Assembly (NCBI GenBank): GCA_017963875.1
Contig: JAGCTA010000113.1
Location: 1-17,828, forward strand
DNA: 17,828 bases
DNA from: Victivallales bacterium
GTDB taxonomy: Bacteria > Verrucomicrobiota > Lentisphaeria > Oligosphaerales > Oligosphaeraceae
Direction of reading: 5' to 3'
Below are positions 7,166 through 15,327 of this stretch, in pieces. Under the pieces are notes generated by a model. That model was given only the letters and a program-made list of their open reading frames with translations, was not told the origin of the DNA and made no database searches. Positions within the stretch are counted from its first letter, which is position 1. Each line of letters starts with the position of its first letter. A program made the position numbers and the translations under genes.

Positions 7166-9583
7166 ATGAAGCAGTTCAGTAAAAAGGCATTCAATGCTCC
7201 AGCCAATGAGTTCTATCCAGGCTTTTTCTGGATGTGGAACAAGAAACTTGAAAGGAAGGTGCTATTCGCGGAAATGGATGACATGGTGGAGCATGGCTCA
7301 CGGGCCGTCTGCCTCCATCCGTATCCAGACGCATTCGTTCCACAAAACTATGCTTCCCAGCATGGTCTGGGCATGTCTCCTGACTATTTGACCGACGAAT
7401 ATATGGACATTCTCTCAGACGTCATGGACTATGCGGAGAAAGTCGGCATGGTGCCATGGCTGTACGATGAAGGCGGCTGGCCGTCAGGCGGCGCGTGTGG
7501 GCAGGTGCTTGCTTGTGACCCAGAACGCTTCGTTCAGCGTCAGGTCATCTTGGATAAAAAAGGCAGGCCTGAAATTGTTCCTGTTCCGTATGATGCAAAG
7601 GAGAGGGCACCGTATCCTTCTATTATTGAAAAAGGCGTGACGGAAAAGTTCCTCGAACTGACGCACGAGAAATTCCGCAAGAAGTTTTCACGGCATTTCG
7701 GGAAGACCATCAAGTTCTCCTTTACTGACGAACCCGACATGCCACGGTGCTTCTTTGGGCATTTCCTCGGCTGGTGCACGGATTTCGCTGATGAGTTCAA
7801 GAAACGCTATGGCTACGATGTCATGCCCTATCTCAAGGACTTGCTTATGTCTGAGGATGACATGTCAGATGAAGTCAAACGTGTCCGCATCGATTTCATG
7901 GATTTGCGTTCCCGGCTGTTCAACGAACGTTATCTTCTGCCAATCCGCGACTGGTGCCATGCGAACGGTCTCAAGTCCAGCGGTCATTTGAACTGTGAAA
8001 ACATGCCTGAGTACAATGCTGGAGGTGGTCACGGGCATATCCTTCGGGCAATGAGAAGCCTAGACGTGCCAGGAGTCGATGTAATCTGGCGGCAACTTTT
8101 CCCAAACAAGGAGAAATTGCCCGATACGATAGCCGCGTCCTCGCAAGGATATATGAACCAGCGGTATGATTGGGGCGGCAATGCGCCGTTCCCGAAATAT
8201 GCGTCTTCGGCGGCGCATCAGAATGGAGAATCCTATGTGATGTCCGAATCATTCGCCATTTACGGAGATGGCATGTCGCCTGGAGAGATGAAATGGCTTG
8301 TCGATTACGAAATGGTTCGCGGCATCACGTTGTTTGTATTCAGTTCCTATTCGCCAGACAATACTCGTGCACGCATGGGGGGCGGCGGACCGCATTTCGG
8401 GAAGGACGACCCGTATTGGCCGTTCATGAAGCCGTTTTTCACTTATATTGCGCGAGTGTCCGCTATGCTTGCGCAAGGCAAGCCCGTCGTGCGGACTGCG
8501 GTCTTGTATGATATCAGAAGCATCTGGGCAGGCGGCGAAGATGCCAGACGTGCCATTCAGAAGCATTTCTTCGTATCGGATTCGTTGCTGAAGCAGTGCA
8601 GCGATTTTGATTTCATTGACGATGACCAACTTGCCGAGGCGAGGCTTCAAAAGGACGGTTCCGTCAAAATTGGCAGGATGATGTATGATACGATTGTTCT
8701 TCCGACGACGAAATGGCTTCTTCCCAAGGCGCGAAGACATGTAAAGTATTTGAAGAGCAAAGGTGTGCGTGTTTTGACCTCTGGTCAGTTGGAGCAAGCC
8801 CCGAGGACCTGCGCTGTCACTGGCTCCAGCCGTCAGAGCATCCGCGTCTGCAAGCGGGTCTGCGGTTCATCGGCGGTCTATTTCATGACCAACGAGGCGA
8901 GCGTGACGCAGCATGTCCATATTACATTTGAAGAAAAGGACAATGTGGTTCTGTGCGACCCGTTGACGGGAAAATACGTGGCGGTGGAGGCGAAAAAAGG
9001 AGCCTTTGACTGGACGTTTGAGCCGTATGGTTCTGCGTTGTTCATGACAAATGCGAAAGCGGACTTGCCATGCCCAAAGACTTCATTTGCAAATAGGCTG
9101 GTCCTGCGTGACTGGACGTTGCGTCCGTTGCGTTGCATTAAAGTCGGAAAGGAGCATTATGAGTTCGATGACTTCCCATCAGCCGTCCCGAAACGTATGA
9201 AACTTGGCAGTTGGAAAGATGTGCTCGGCGATGAGTTCGCTGGAACGGCTTGCTATAAGACGACCTTTGAGTCACCCGAGGCAACGAAGGCGACGCTGGA
9301 CCTGGGGCGTGTCTGCCAGACTGCGTCAGTCAAACTTAACGGCAAAGTGCTTCCAGAGAGGTTCTTTGGTCCATTCAGGTATGATGTGGAACTTAAAAAA
9401 GGTAAAAATACGCTGGAAATCACCGTCGCCAACGCGCTTGCAAACGCGACATCTCCGCAGTGGGTGCGTGATTATGTCGAAAAGGCCTTCCCGCCGCGCT
9501 CGCCGTATGAGGATCGCGTGGTTGTCTTCAACAAATCGAACCATGAGAGTGGTCTGTATGGTCCCGTGACGATTCAATGGTGA
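7166..9583 (+). CDS. GH106-like glycoside hydrolase (putative alpha-L-rhamnosidase)
   Basis: An 805-residue protein resembling the GH106 alpha-L-rhamnosidase group. Typical segments, counted from ATG 7166, are 'PGFFWMWN' (18-25), 'MVPWLYDEGGWPSGGACG' (95-112), 'FSFTDEPDMP' (184-193), 'SSGHLNCEN' (271-279) and 'YVMSESFAIYG' (357-367). The glutamates in FTDEP (E189) and SES (E361) are the best candidates for catalytic acids. A TIM-barrel-like core is followed by a C-terminal galactose-binding-like sandwich (about 690-795, 'YKTTFESPEATKATLDLG ... LNGKVL'). ATG 7166 follows AGAGGT (7155-7160); a TTG at 7163 is too close. It lacks a signal peptide, so it probably acts inside the cell. It is shorter than the best-known GH106 enzymes. 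The phosphatase-like gene overlaps its end. The exact sugar specificity cannot be read. Confidence 0.8.
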   Translation: MKQFSKKAFNAPANEFYPGFFWMWNKKLERKVLFAEMDDMVEHGSRAVCLHPYPDAFVPQNYASQHGLGMSPDYLTDEYMDILSDVMDYAEKVGMVPWLYDEGGWPSGGACGQVLACDPERFVQRQVILDKKGRPEIVPVPYDAKERAPYPSIIEKGVTEKFLELTHEKFRKKFSRHFGKTIKFSFTDEPDMPRCFFGHFLGWCTDFADEFKKRYGYDVMPYLKDLLMSEDDMSDEVKRVRIDFMDLRSRLFNERYLLPIRDWCHANGLKSSGHLNCENMPEYNAGGGHGHILRAMRSLDVPGVDVIWRQLFPNKEKLPDTIAASSQGYMNQRYDWGGNAPFPKYASSAAHQNGESYVMSESFAIYGDGMSPGEMKWLVDYEMVRGITLFVFSSYSPDNTRARMGGGGPHFGKDDPYWPFMKPFFTYIARVSAMLAQGKPVVRTAVLYDIRSIWAGGEDARRAIQKHFFVSDSLLKQCSDFDFIDDDQLAEARLQKDGSVKIGRMMYDTIVLPTTKWLLPKARRHVKYLKSKGVRVLTSGQLEQAPRTCAVTGSSRQSIRVCKRVCGSSAVYFMTNEASVTQHVHITFEEKDNVVLCDPLTGKYVAVEAKKGAFDWTFEPYGSALFMTNAKADLPCPKTSFANRLVLRDWTLRPLRCIKVGKEHYEFDDFPSAVPKRMKLGSWKDVLGDEFAGTACYKTTFESPEATKATLDLGRVCQTASVKLNGKVLPERFFGPFRYDVELKKGKNTLEITVANALANATSPQWVRDYVEKAFPPRSPYEDRVVVFNKSNHESGLYGPVTIQW

Positions 9584-10602
9584 ATGCCACGATGATGCCA
9601 ATGGAGCCATTGACAATTGACGGTCCTCATGGCGATGTCTCGCTTTTGTCAGATGACTGGCGCGAGAGGCTTTGCGAGGCTGCACATGCAACGGGCCGTC
9701 AGGAAGGCGTCTTTGGTGAAACGACGGGGGAGGGTGGCAATTACCGCCCCCGCCCCGTGAAACTGCGTTGGCATGGCGGACAGGCTCCGTATGAAGTGGA
9801 CATCGACGGACACCGTTACGAATGTGTGGAGCCGTGCCTGGACGTCTATTATCTGCAAACAGGCAAGGAGGTTGTCTGGACAGTTACAGACGGCAGCGGA
9901 GTATCGGTGGCTGGCCGTTTTTTCACGGCTCATGGATCGCGACTGATTCAGATGCCGAATCGTGAGTACGGTCCTGTCAATGTCCGCGACGTAGGCGGCT
10001 GGCCGTGGCGTCTGGCTGGACGCAGCGGCTGGCTTAGGCAGGGGCTCCTGTATCGTGGTTCCGCGATTAATGAATGGCTGCCAGCCTGCGAGGAGAATAA
10101 CGCATTTCTTGTAGGGACGCTCGGCGTGAAAACGGATATGGACTTGCGCTATGCGGATGTCGTGGCGTGCAAGACTCATAGCGATTTGGAAGATAGTCTG
10201 GCATGGCTTTGCCATCCAATCAATGCCTATGAGAGTTTTACTTCTGAGCAGAATGTCATTTGGAGGGATGCTATCGCCAGATTTGCCGATAGCAGTCTCT
10301 ATCCCATTTATTTTCACTGTTCAGGCGGTGTTGACCGCACGGGCGAACTGGCTTTTTTGCTTCAAGGACTTTGTGGTGTGCTGCAGGAGAATCTCTTCCT
10401 CGACTACGAGTTGAGTTCTTTGGCAGGTTTTCCGCGTTTGCGCTCAATTCCATATCTACAGCACTGGATGCAGGAACTGCAGGCTTTTGCGCCTTTGGGC
10501 TCTTCGTGGGCGGAAATTATCAAGTGCTATATGCTTGAAATAGGCGTGACTCGCAAACAAATTAACTCCATTCGACAAATATTGATGGAACAGGATGTTT
10601 GA
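9577..10602 (+). CDS. Tyrosine-phosphatase-like protein with N-terminal beta domain
   Basis: A 341-residue protein whose second half is a cysteine phosphatase of the tyrosine/dual-specificity class (Y_phosphatase3-like). The catalytic loop HCSGGVDRTG is at 247-256, with nucleophile C248 and phosphate-binding R254. The family segments 'NVRDVGGW' (135-142) and 'GLLYRGS' (156-162) come before it, and D188 or D191 in 'MDLRYAD' is near where related proteins have a conserved aspartate. Residues 57-125 look like a small beta-sandwich ('VKLRWHGGQAPYEVDIDG'). No signal peptide is visible. ATG 9577 overlaps the GH106-like stop (9581-9583) by seven bases, and there is no clear ribosome site, so its translation is probably coupled. 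Later starts at 9592, 9595 and 9601 are possible. The substrate may be a phosphoprotein, phospho-sugar or inositol phosphate. Confidence 0.88.
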   Translation: MVNATMMPMEPLTIDGPHGDVSLLSDDWRERLCEAAHATGRQEGVFGETTGEGGNYRPRPVKLRWHGGQAPYEVDIDGHRYECVEPCLDVYYLQTGKEVVWTVTDGSGVSVAGRFFTAHGSRLIQMPNREYGPVNVRDVGGWPWRLAGRSGWLRQGLLYRGSAINEWLPACEENNAFLVGTLGVKTDMDLRYADVVACKTHSDLEDSLAWLCHPINAYESFTSEQNVIWRDAIARFADSSLYPIYFHCSGGVDRTGELAFLLQGLCGVLQENLFLDYELSSLAGFPRLRSIPYLQHWMQELQAFAPLGSSWAEIIKCYMLEIGVTRKQINSIRQILMEQDV

Positions 10603-10673
10603 GGATTATCATGCGGTGTACTCCCAAAAAACAATATCTACAAGATGACGAGAATATCTTCCCCGCTGATGAT

Positions 10674-10702
10674 TTGAAACAGTGTATCTATGGGATTATT
10701 GT
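10674..10702 (+). promoter_or_regulatory. Candidate sigma70-type promoter for the CBM9 protein gene
   Basis: TTGAAA (10674-10679) and TATTGT (10697-10702) are separated by 17 bases, matching the -35 and -10 consensus at 5 and 4 of 6 positions. They lie 65 bases before the start codon in a 164-base gap after the phosphatase gene. That gap suggests the downstream gene has its own transcription start. The promoter is not proven. Confidence 0.35.
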
Positions 10703-10766
10703 AACTATTGGCCTTTCTAGAAGAACTGTTTGACTAATTTTACCCTTTAAACAAGGAGACTTACAG

Positions 10767-12566
10767 ATGCAACTGTTGAAAAAACTGATGTTGGTGATTT
10801 GTGTGGCTGGAGTCGCGTTTGCGCAGAATACGGCATCCACAAAATTTGCTTTGGAGAAAAAGCTGATCGAATACGGATGGGATGTTAAGAACTCGGAATA
10901 CGTCGCTAAGAACATTCGCAAAATGGAACAACGACCGTTTGACGGAATCATCTTCCGCCTTTGCGCGGGCGGACGTGTCTTCAGTTTTACCAAGCCTGAC
11001 TTGGCAAGTTTCGAGAAGGATTTCAAAGCCTGTTCCGAAATCAAATGGGACAAGTTCAAGGACAATTTCATCATTCTATTCGCAGCCTCGAAGCAGGACT
11101 GGTTCAATGACGAGCACTGGGCGAATATCACTGAGAACGCCAGACTCATGACACGTGCAGCGAAGTTGGCGAAATGCGTCGGCATCTGCTTTGACCACGA
11201 GCCGTACGGATTCAATCCTTGGTCGTACAAAACAGCGGAGCACAACAAAGAGAAGTCGTTTGCGGAATACGAGGCGATTGCACGGAAACGCGGCGCGCAG
11301 TTTATGAAGGCCGTCGAATCGGAGATGCCAGGCCTGACCGTCCTGACGTTCTTCCAGCTCAGTTATTTCGCGAATCTCTCCAGGCCGATGGACCCACAGG
11401 AACGCGCGAAGACTCTTTCTGGATTGTACTATGCGTTGTTGCCCGCGTTTCTCAACGGCATGTTGGATGTCGCAACGCCGCAGGCGCAGATTGTCGATGG
11501 AAACGAAAGTGCCTATTATTACACGAAGTCCGATTCGTATTTCACGGAATACTTCCAGGTGCGCCAGAGCGCCAAGCTGCTGGTTGCGGAGGAAAACCAG
11601 TTCAAGTACCACAACCAGATGCAGGTCGGCCAGTCCCTCTACATCGACCAGTATTTTGACAGGCGTGCTCAAAAGTTGCTGAGCCATTACATGACGCCAG
11701 AAGAACAGCAGAAGTGGTTTGAACACAATATCTTCTGGGCACTGTATACGACCGACCGCTATGTCTGGTGCTATAGCGAGAAAATGGACTGGTGGCTTGA
11801 CAAGAACCTTCCGAATGGTGCGGAACAGGCAATTATCAATGCAAGGGCTAAACTCGCAAAGGGCGAAAAACTCGACTTTACCATGACTAACATCGTCGAA
11901 AAAGCGCAGAAACGCCAGGAAGAGGAAATCAAGAAGCAACTTCTCATCCAAAAAGCGGATATTCGCAAATTGCCTGCGGGAACGGCAGCACCAGCCATTG
12001 ACGGCAAAATCGATGATGCCGCATGGACGGTTGCGACAAAACTGCCAGAATTGAAGGTTCTGGCAGGTCGCAAGGAGACCACCCCAAAGGGACGGACGAC
12101 TGTAAGCATGACTTATGACGCAGACAACATCTACATCGCAGCCAAATGCTTTGAGCCGAATATGAAGGACTTGCATGCAATGGCACAATCGCATGACAGC
12201 GATGCGATTTGGCTCGGAGATGACCTTGAACTCTTCTTTGCAACCCAGCCAGGCAAGACCGTTCCGTTCTCTCATTTCATTATCGACCCGAATGCTGTCA
12301 CATGGGATGCTATGCATACGCCTGATACCGAAACAGGCTTCAATCCCGCCTGGAAGAGCGCGACAACAAAGGAAAATGACGCGTGGAATGTGGAAATCGC
12401 TATTCCATGGAGTTCGATTGGCATGAAAGCACCCGCGAAGGGGACGGAAATTCGTGGCAATATCTGCCGCCAAAATTCGACGCAGCACGAATTGACAGCG
12501 TGGTCAGCGCAGGTCGGAGGCTTCCTTGAACATAATCTCTTTGGAACGTTCAAGTTCGTGGAGTAA
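10767..12566 (+). CDS. Secreted protein: unassigned possible TIM-barrel domain plus C-terminal CBM9-like domain
   Basis: A 599-residue exported protein. Residues 1-19 form a signal peptide (basic KK, core LMLVICVAGVAFA), with cleavage likely after AFA. Residues about 25-375 look like an alpha/beta, possibly TIM-barrel, domain that I cannot assign to a family. Conserved-looking polar clusters are 'DHEPYG' (143-148), 'DGNES' (244-248) and 'VWCYSEKMDWW' (333-343), consistent with an active-site cleft holding E145, E247 and E338. A Gln/Lys/Glu-rich helix (375-395) links to a CBM9-like, DOMON-like sandwich (about 405-599) with typical 'APAIDGKIDDAAW', 'DDLELFF' and 'WNVEIAIPWSSIG'. AAGGAG (10753-10758) precedes ATG 10767. 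It may bind or cut glycans outside the cytoplasm. It is followed by a strong two-way terminator. Confidence 0.85.
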   Translation: MQLLKKLMLVICVAGVAFAQNTASTKFALEKKLIEYGWDVKNSEYVAKNIRKMEQRPFDGIIFRLCAGGRVFSFTKPDLASFEKDFKACSEIKWDKFKDNFIILFAASKQDWFNDEHWANITENARLMTRAAKLAKCVGICFDHEPYGFNPWSYKTAEHNKEKSFAEYEAIARKRGAQFMKAVESEMPGLTVLTFFQLSYFANLSRPMDPQERAKTLSGLYYALLPAFLNGMLDVATPQAQIVDGNESAYYYTKSDSYFTEYFQVRQSAKLLVAEENQFKYHNQMQVGQSLYIDQYFDRRAQKLLSHYMTPEEQQKWFEHNIFWALYTTDRYVWCYSEKMDWWLDKNLPNGAEQAIINARAKLAKGEKLDFTMTNIVEKAQKRQEEEIKKQLLIQKADIRKLPAGTAAPAIDGKIDDAAWTVATKLPELKVLAGRKETTPKGRTTVSMTYDADNIYIAAKCFEPNMKDLHAMAQSHDSDAIWLGDDLELFFATQPGKTVPFSHFIIDPNAVTWDAMHTPDTETGFNPAWKSATTKENDAWNVEIAIPWSSIGMKAPAKGTEIRGNICRQNSTQHELTAWSAQVGGFLEHNLFGTFKFVE

Positions 12567-12615
12567 ACAGATCAAAACTGAAGGTGCACGTCTGAAAACG
12601 CGTGCCTTGGATACG

Positions 12616-12659
12616 ACAAAACAGGCGGAAGGTCATAGTCGCTCTTCCGCCTGTTTTGT
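12616..12659. terminator. Bidirectional intrinsic terminator between convergent genes
   Basis: Arms 12616-12631 and 12644-12659 form a perfect 16-bp stem with a 12-base loop (12632-12643). The stem core is GGCGGAAG and the outer part is A-rich on one side and T-rich on the other, so it can work for both the + strand CBM9 protein gene and the - strand GH95 gene. A weaker hairpin (GCACG 12586-12590 with CGTGC 12601-12605) precedes it. Confidence 0.85.
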
Positions 12660-12677
12660 GCTGTGTTACGTATGATA

Positions 12678-14906
12678 TCAAGCGTTGCGTTGTTCGATTA
12701 TCAGTGAATGGCTGGCCTCCATGGCGCAATGGAATGCGCCGTTGACCATCGGGATTTCGACGCCGTCCAATTTCGCCTGCAACGGATGCTTGTCATGGAT
12801 GACAAGTGAAAGCTTGCCAGGGCGCGTCGCGAGGACGATGACTTTCAGGAATTTCTTGCCGATGCGCGAGGCTGAGACGATGAAGCCGCCAGGCGCGGGC
12901 ATCTTTTCGAAGGAGACTTCCTTCCATGTGTCGGGGATGCCCGCGAATATGTGGATGACGCCTTGGCGCGTGTGCAGAAGCATGTCCTGAATGGCGGTCA
13001 ATGCGCCCATGGTGGCGTCGATCTGCATGATGTGCTGGCGTGCGTCCATTAGGGTAAAGCCTTTAAAATAACTGTCGTGAAGTGAGCCGCCGCCATGGTT
13101 GCGGAAGACCTTTCGCCAGATGTCGAGCAGGAGTTCGGCCATGTCGCCGCTGTTGAGGCGTGAATAAATCATGGATGCCCATGTGATTCCCCAGCCTGTC
13201 CACAGCCCCATTCCGCGCTCCGTCCAGCGTCGGGTGGAGTTGTTGACGATGTCACGCCATTCAATGTCATCTGGATCGATAATGTCGAACGGGCAGATTC
13301 CGCCAAGGTGAGAGTGGTGGCGATGGCTTTCCTCCAGCACCTGACCGTCCCACAGAGCTATTTCCCTAGCACCTCGTTTGTCTTCAGCGAAAGAAGCCTT
13401 TGGAAGGAATGCGTTGACCTGTCTCCAACGCTTGTCTGGCTCGTCTCCAAGAATTGATGCTGCAGAAAGAAGGTCAAGCGTGAGCCGATGGATGGCTGCA
13501 AGTTGGAAACTGGCATTGGAACCCCATGCGTCAAGTTCAGCGCCACGGTATTCAGGGGAGACTGAGACTGGCAGAAGCAGTTTTTCTCCGTCCCATTCAA
13601 GCATGGCATAGAATGTGTTGAATATGCCCTTCATGAAATCATAGGCGATGTCCTTGAGGAAAGACATGTCGCCTGTGTAGTCATAGTAGTCGTACATCAT
13701 TTGGGAAATCCATGCGCCGCAGGCGTTGTCAATTGAGCCAGTCCAGAAGCCGCCCATGCAGATTCCGTGATCATCGACTGCGTGCGGCATCATGTAGCCA
13801 TCTTCAATGCCAACGAAACACCGTGCTGCATCTCGCATGGCAGGCTTCCACGAATGGATCATGCTGAACAACGGTAACAGGTTTTCAATCAGGTTGGCAC
13901 GATAGGCAGGCCAGTAGCACATCTGGACGTTGATGTTGAAATGGAAATCTCCTGACCACGGTGGGAGGAAATCATCCTCGATCCAAGGCCCCTGAAGCCC
14001 AGCAGGGACCCCGTCCGATGCCGTCATCATGCCGAACTTGGCCAGGTTTTCATAATAAATGTCCTCAATGGCAGGATTGCCAAGACGAACTTTCGGAACT
14101 TTTCTCCAAAACGCGTCCCACCATTGTCGGTTGGAACCTTCCAACGATGACCAATCAACTGGACGACGTGATTTCATGTATTCGGTAAGGGCATCATTGT
14201 TCTCTTCTCGGTGAAAACATCCTGACAGGACATTGTCAGACAGGGAGACGCATAGTGCGAAGGGCGGGTCAGCGGGCATTGGTTGCAAGAAGCCTTTGAT
14301 GCGACCGTCGGTCAATGAACGTGGCGCGCAAAAGGAGATTTCAGATAGTGGCTCAAGTATCGTACGCTGCAAATCTCCTGGTAGGCTGTTGACTCGTGCT
14401 GTGCCGTTTGTGAGCGAATATGAGTCCAGAACGTTGAAACTGACGATGTCCCGGCAACGACATGCGAATGCCCCCTTGTCGGTCATGTCAAGGCGAAATT
14501 CCGCCGTGTCCTCTGATGAACCCAATTGATAGATGGCTCGGACGAGCCCAGTGCCATAGTCAACCTCTGTACGTAGTAGTTCAGCGTTTTCTGGCAACAA
14601 GAGTTCGATTCGTCCGATAGGGATAATCGACGGGCGCCTGGGCTGCCCTTTCTCGTGTTCCGTTGTTGTGGCGAATATTTCTTTCAGTGCATTCATGTCA
14701 TAGTTGTTCAGTGCCTTGCGGATATCGGCAAAATTCTGTTTTTCTGTCCATGGCATGCCTCCTCTGTGATCCCAGAGGTTGGAGCATCCGACGGAAAGAC
14801 GCAGGAGGTTGCCGCCTCCCCAGACGTACAGGCCAAGCCATCCATTGCCGAGCATGGCTCCTTCGTGAATTGTCGAATGCGGAAAATCTCTGATAATTGT
14901 TTTCAT
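12678..14906 (-). CDS. GH95 family glycoside hydrolase (alpha-L-fucosidase/alpha-L-galactosidase type)
   Basis: A 742-residue member of GH95, an inverting family known for alpha-1,2-L-fucosidases and alpha-L-galactosidases. The N-terminal sandwich begins with 'GAMLGNGWLGLYVWGGG'. The (alpha/alpha)6 barrel has 'HFNINVQMCYWPA', whose N324 and N326 match the asparagine pair that activates water. It is followed by 'SVSPEYRG' (E452), 'HRHHSHL' (528-534) and 'MQIDATMGALTAIQDMLL', with D630 at the family's base position. The last two blocks are typical for the C-terminal part ('GVIHIFAGIPDTW', 'PGGFIV'). The usual QIDGNFG reads QIDATMG here. No signal peptide is visible, so an intracellular role is likely. 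ATG at 14906 is preferred over a TTG at 14915. Unlike most neighbours it has no clear ribosome site. Substrate specificity is not certain. Confidence 0.93.
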   Translation of the reverse strand: MKTIIRDFPHSTIHEGAMLGNGWLGLYVWGGGNLLRLSVGCSNLWDHRGGMPWTEKQNFADIRKALNNYDMNALKEIFATTTEHEKGQPRRPSIIPIGRIELLLPENAELLRTEVDYGTGLVRAIYQLGSSEDTAEFRLDMTDKGAFACRCRDIVSFNVLDSYSLTNGTARVNSLPGDLQRTILEPLSEISFCAPRSLTDGRIKGFLQPMPADPPFALCVSLSDNVLSGCFHREENNDALTEYMKSRRPVDWSSLEGSNRQWWDAFWRKVPKVRLGNPAIEDIYYENLAKFGMMTASDGVPAGLQGPWIEDDFLPPWSGDFHFNINVQMCYWPAYRANLIENLLPLFSMIHSWKPAMRDAARCFVGIEDGYMMPHAVDDHGICMGGFWTGSIDNACGAWISQMMYDYYDYTGDMSFLKDIAYDFMKGIFNTFYAMLEWDGEKLLLPVSVSPEYRGAELDAWGSNASFQLAAIHRLTLDLLSAASILGDEPDKRWRQVNAFLPKASFAEDKRGAREIALWDGQVLEESHRHHSHLGGICPFDIIDPDDIEWRDIVNNSTRRWTERGMGLWTGWGITWASMIYSRLNSGDMAELLLDIWRKVFRNHGGGSLHDSYFKGFTLMDARQHIMQIDATMGALTAIQDMLLHTRQGVIHIFAGIPDTWKEVSFEKMPAPGGFIVSASRIGKKFLKVIVLATRPGKLSLVIHDKHPLQAKLDGVEIPMVNGAFHCAMEASHSLIIEQRNA

Positions 14907-15327
14907 GTCTGTCAATCTGTGTGTAGAGCCTGTTCCCGTGAGTCAACTGTCAAGTTGGCAACCGAATCGTGACTTTCTGAACATGGCTGGAATGTGGGGT
15001 GATGGTTTCAATGGAAGAAAACTTCGTAAAAAAACTAATATAGCCTGTGAGTTGTAATAGCAAAACAACTTGCTTTTTGTATTTCCGAAAATAAATTTTC
15101 AATAGAAGTTTTTAATCAAGGCTCTATTTCCCATGAGGGGCTGCAATTGCACATATCAAGGCGGCTCTGCTAAGACCCCGAAGGGGTCAAATATCAGTAA
15201 CCACAGGTTGAGCGAAGCGAAACCTGGGGGACGTAATCCTCTACAGGATAACGACCTCGAAGAGGTCGAACTAGCCCTTTTGGGGAATAGAGCGTAATCA
15301 AAACAAATTAAAAAACAGGAGTATGGA
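14907..15327. other. Divergent intergenic region with no gene
   Basis: These 421 bases separate the leftward GH95 gene from the rightward sugar isomerase gene. The left half (14907-15118) becomes A/T-rich and must hold the GH95 promoter, but I find no convincing -35/-10 pair. The right half is mostly the repeat element. ACAGGAG (15315-15321) is the ribosome site of the next gene. Short frames crossing the repeat are not credible genes. Confidence 0.7.
15119..15295. repeat. Long copy of the structured repeat element with serial hairpins
   Basis: The outer ends pair imperfectly (15121-15142 with 15273-15293). Inside are GACCCC-GAA-GGGGTC (15174-15188), a stem of CCACAGGTT (15201-15209) with AACCTGGGG (15221-15229) around GAGCGAAGCGA, TCCT-CTAC-AGGA (15237-15248) and CGACCTC-GAA-GAGGTCG (15252-15268). 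Both ends match the element at 5758-5859 in the same orientation. It resembles REP-like palindromic elements that are moved by a transposase encoded elsewhere. It lies directly upstream of the isomerase gene, ending 32 bases before its ATG. Confidence 0.8.

Noticed and set aside
11076..12488. A 470-codon open frame on the minus strand opposite the CBM9 protein gene
   Set aside because: The + strand gene has a signal peptide, ribosome site and CBM9-like domain. The minus frame is Cys/Arg/Phe-rich, has no recognisable domain, and is a by-product of codon usage.
15119..15295. CRISPR array suggested by repeated short palindromes
   Set aside because: The hairpins differ in sequence and there are no regular direct repeats with equal spacers.
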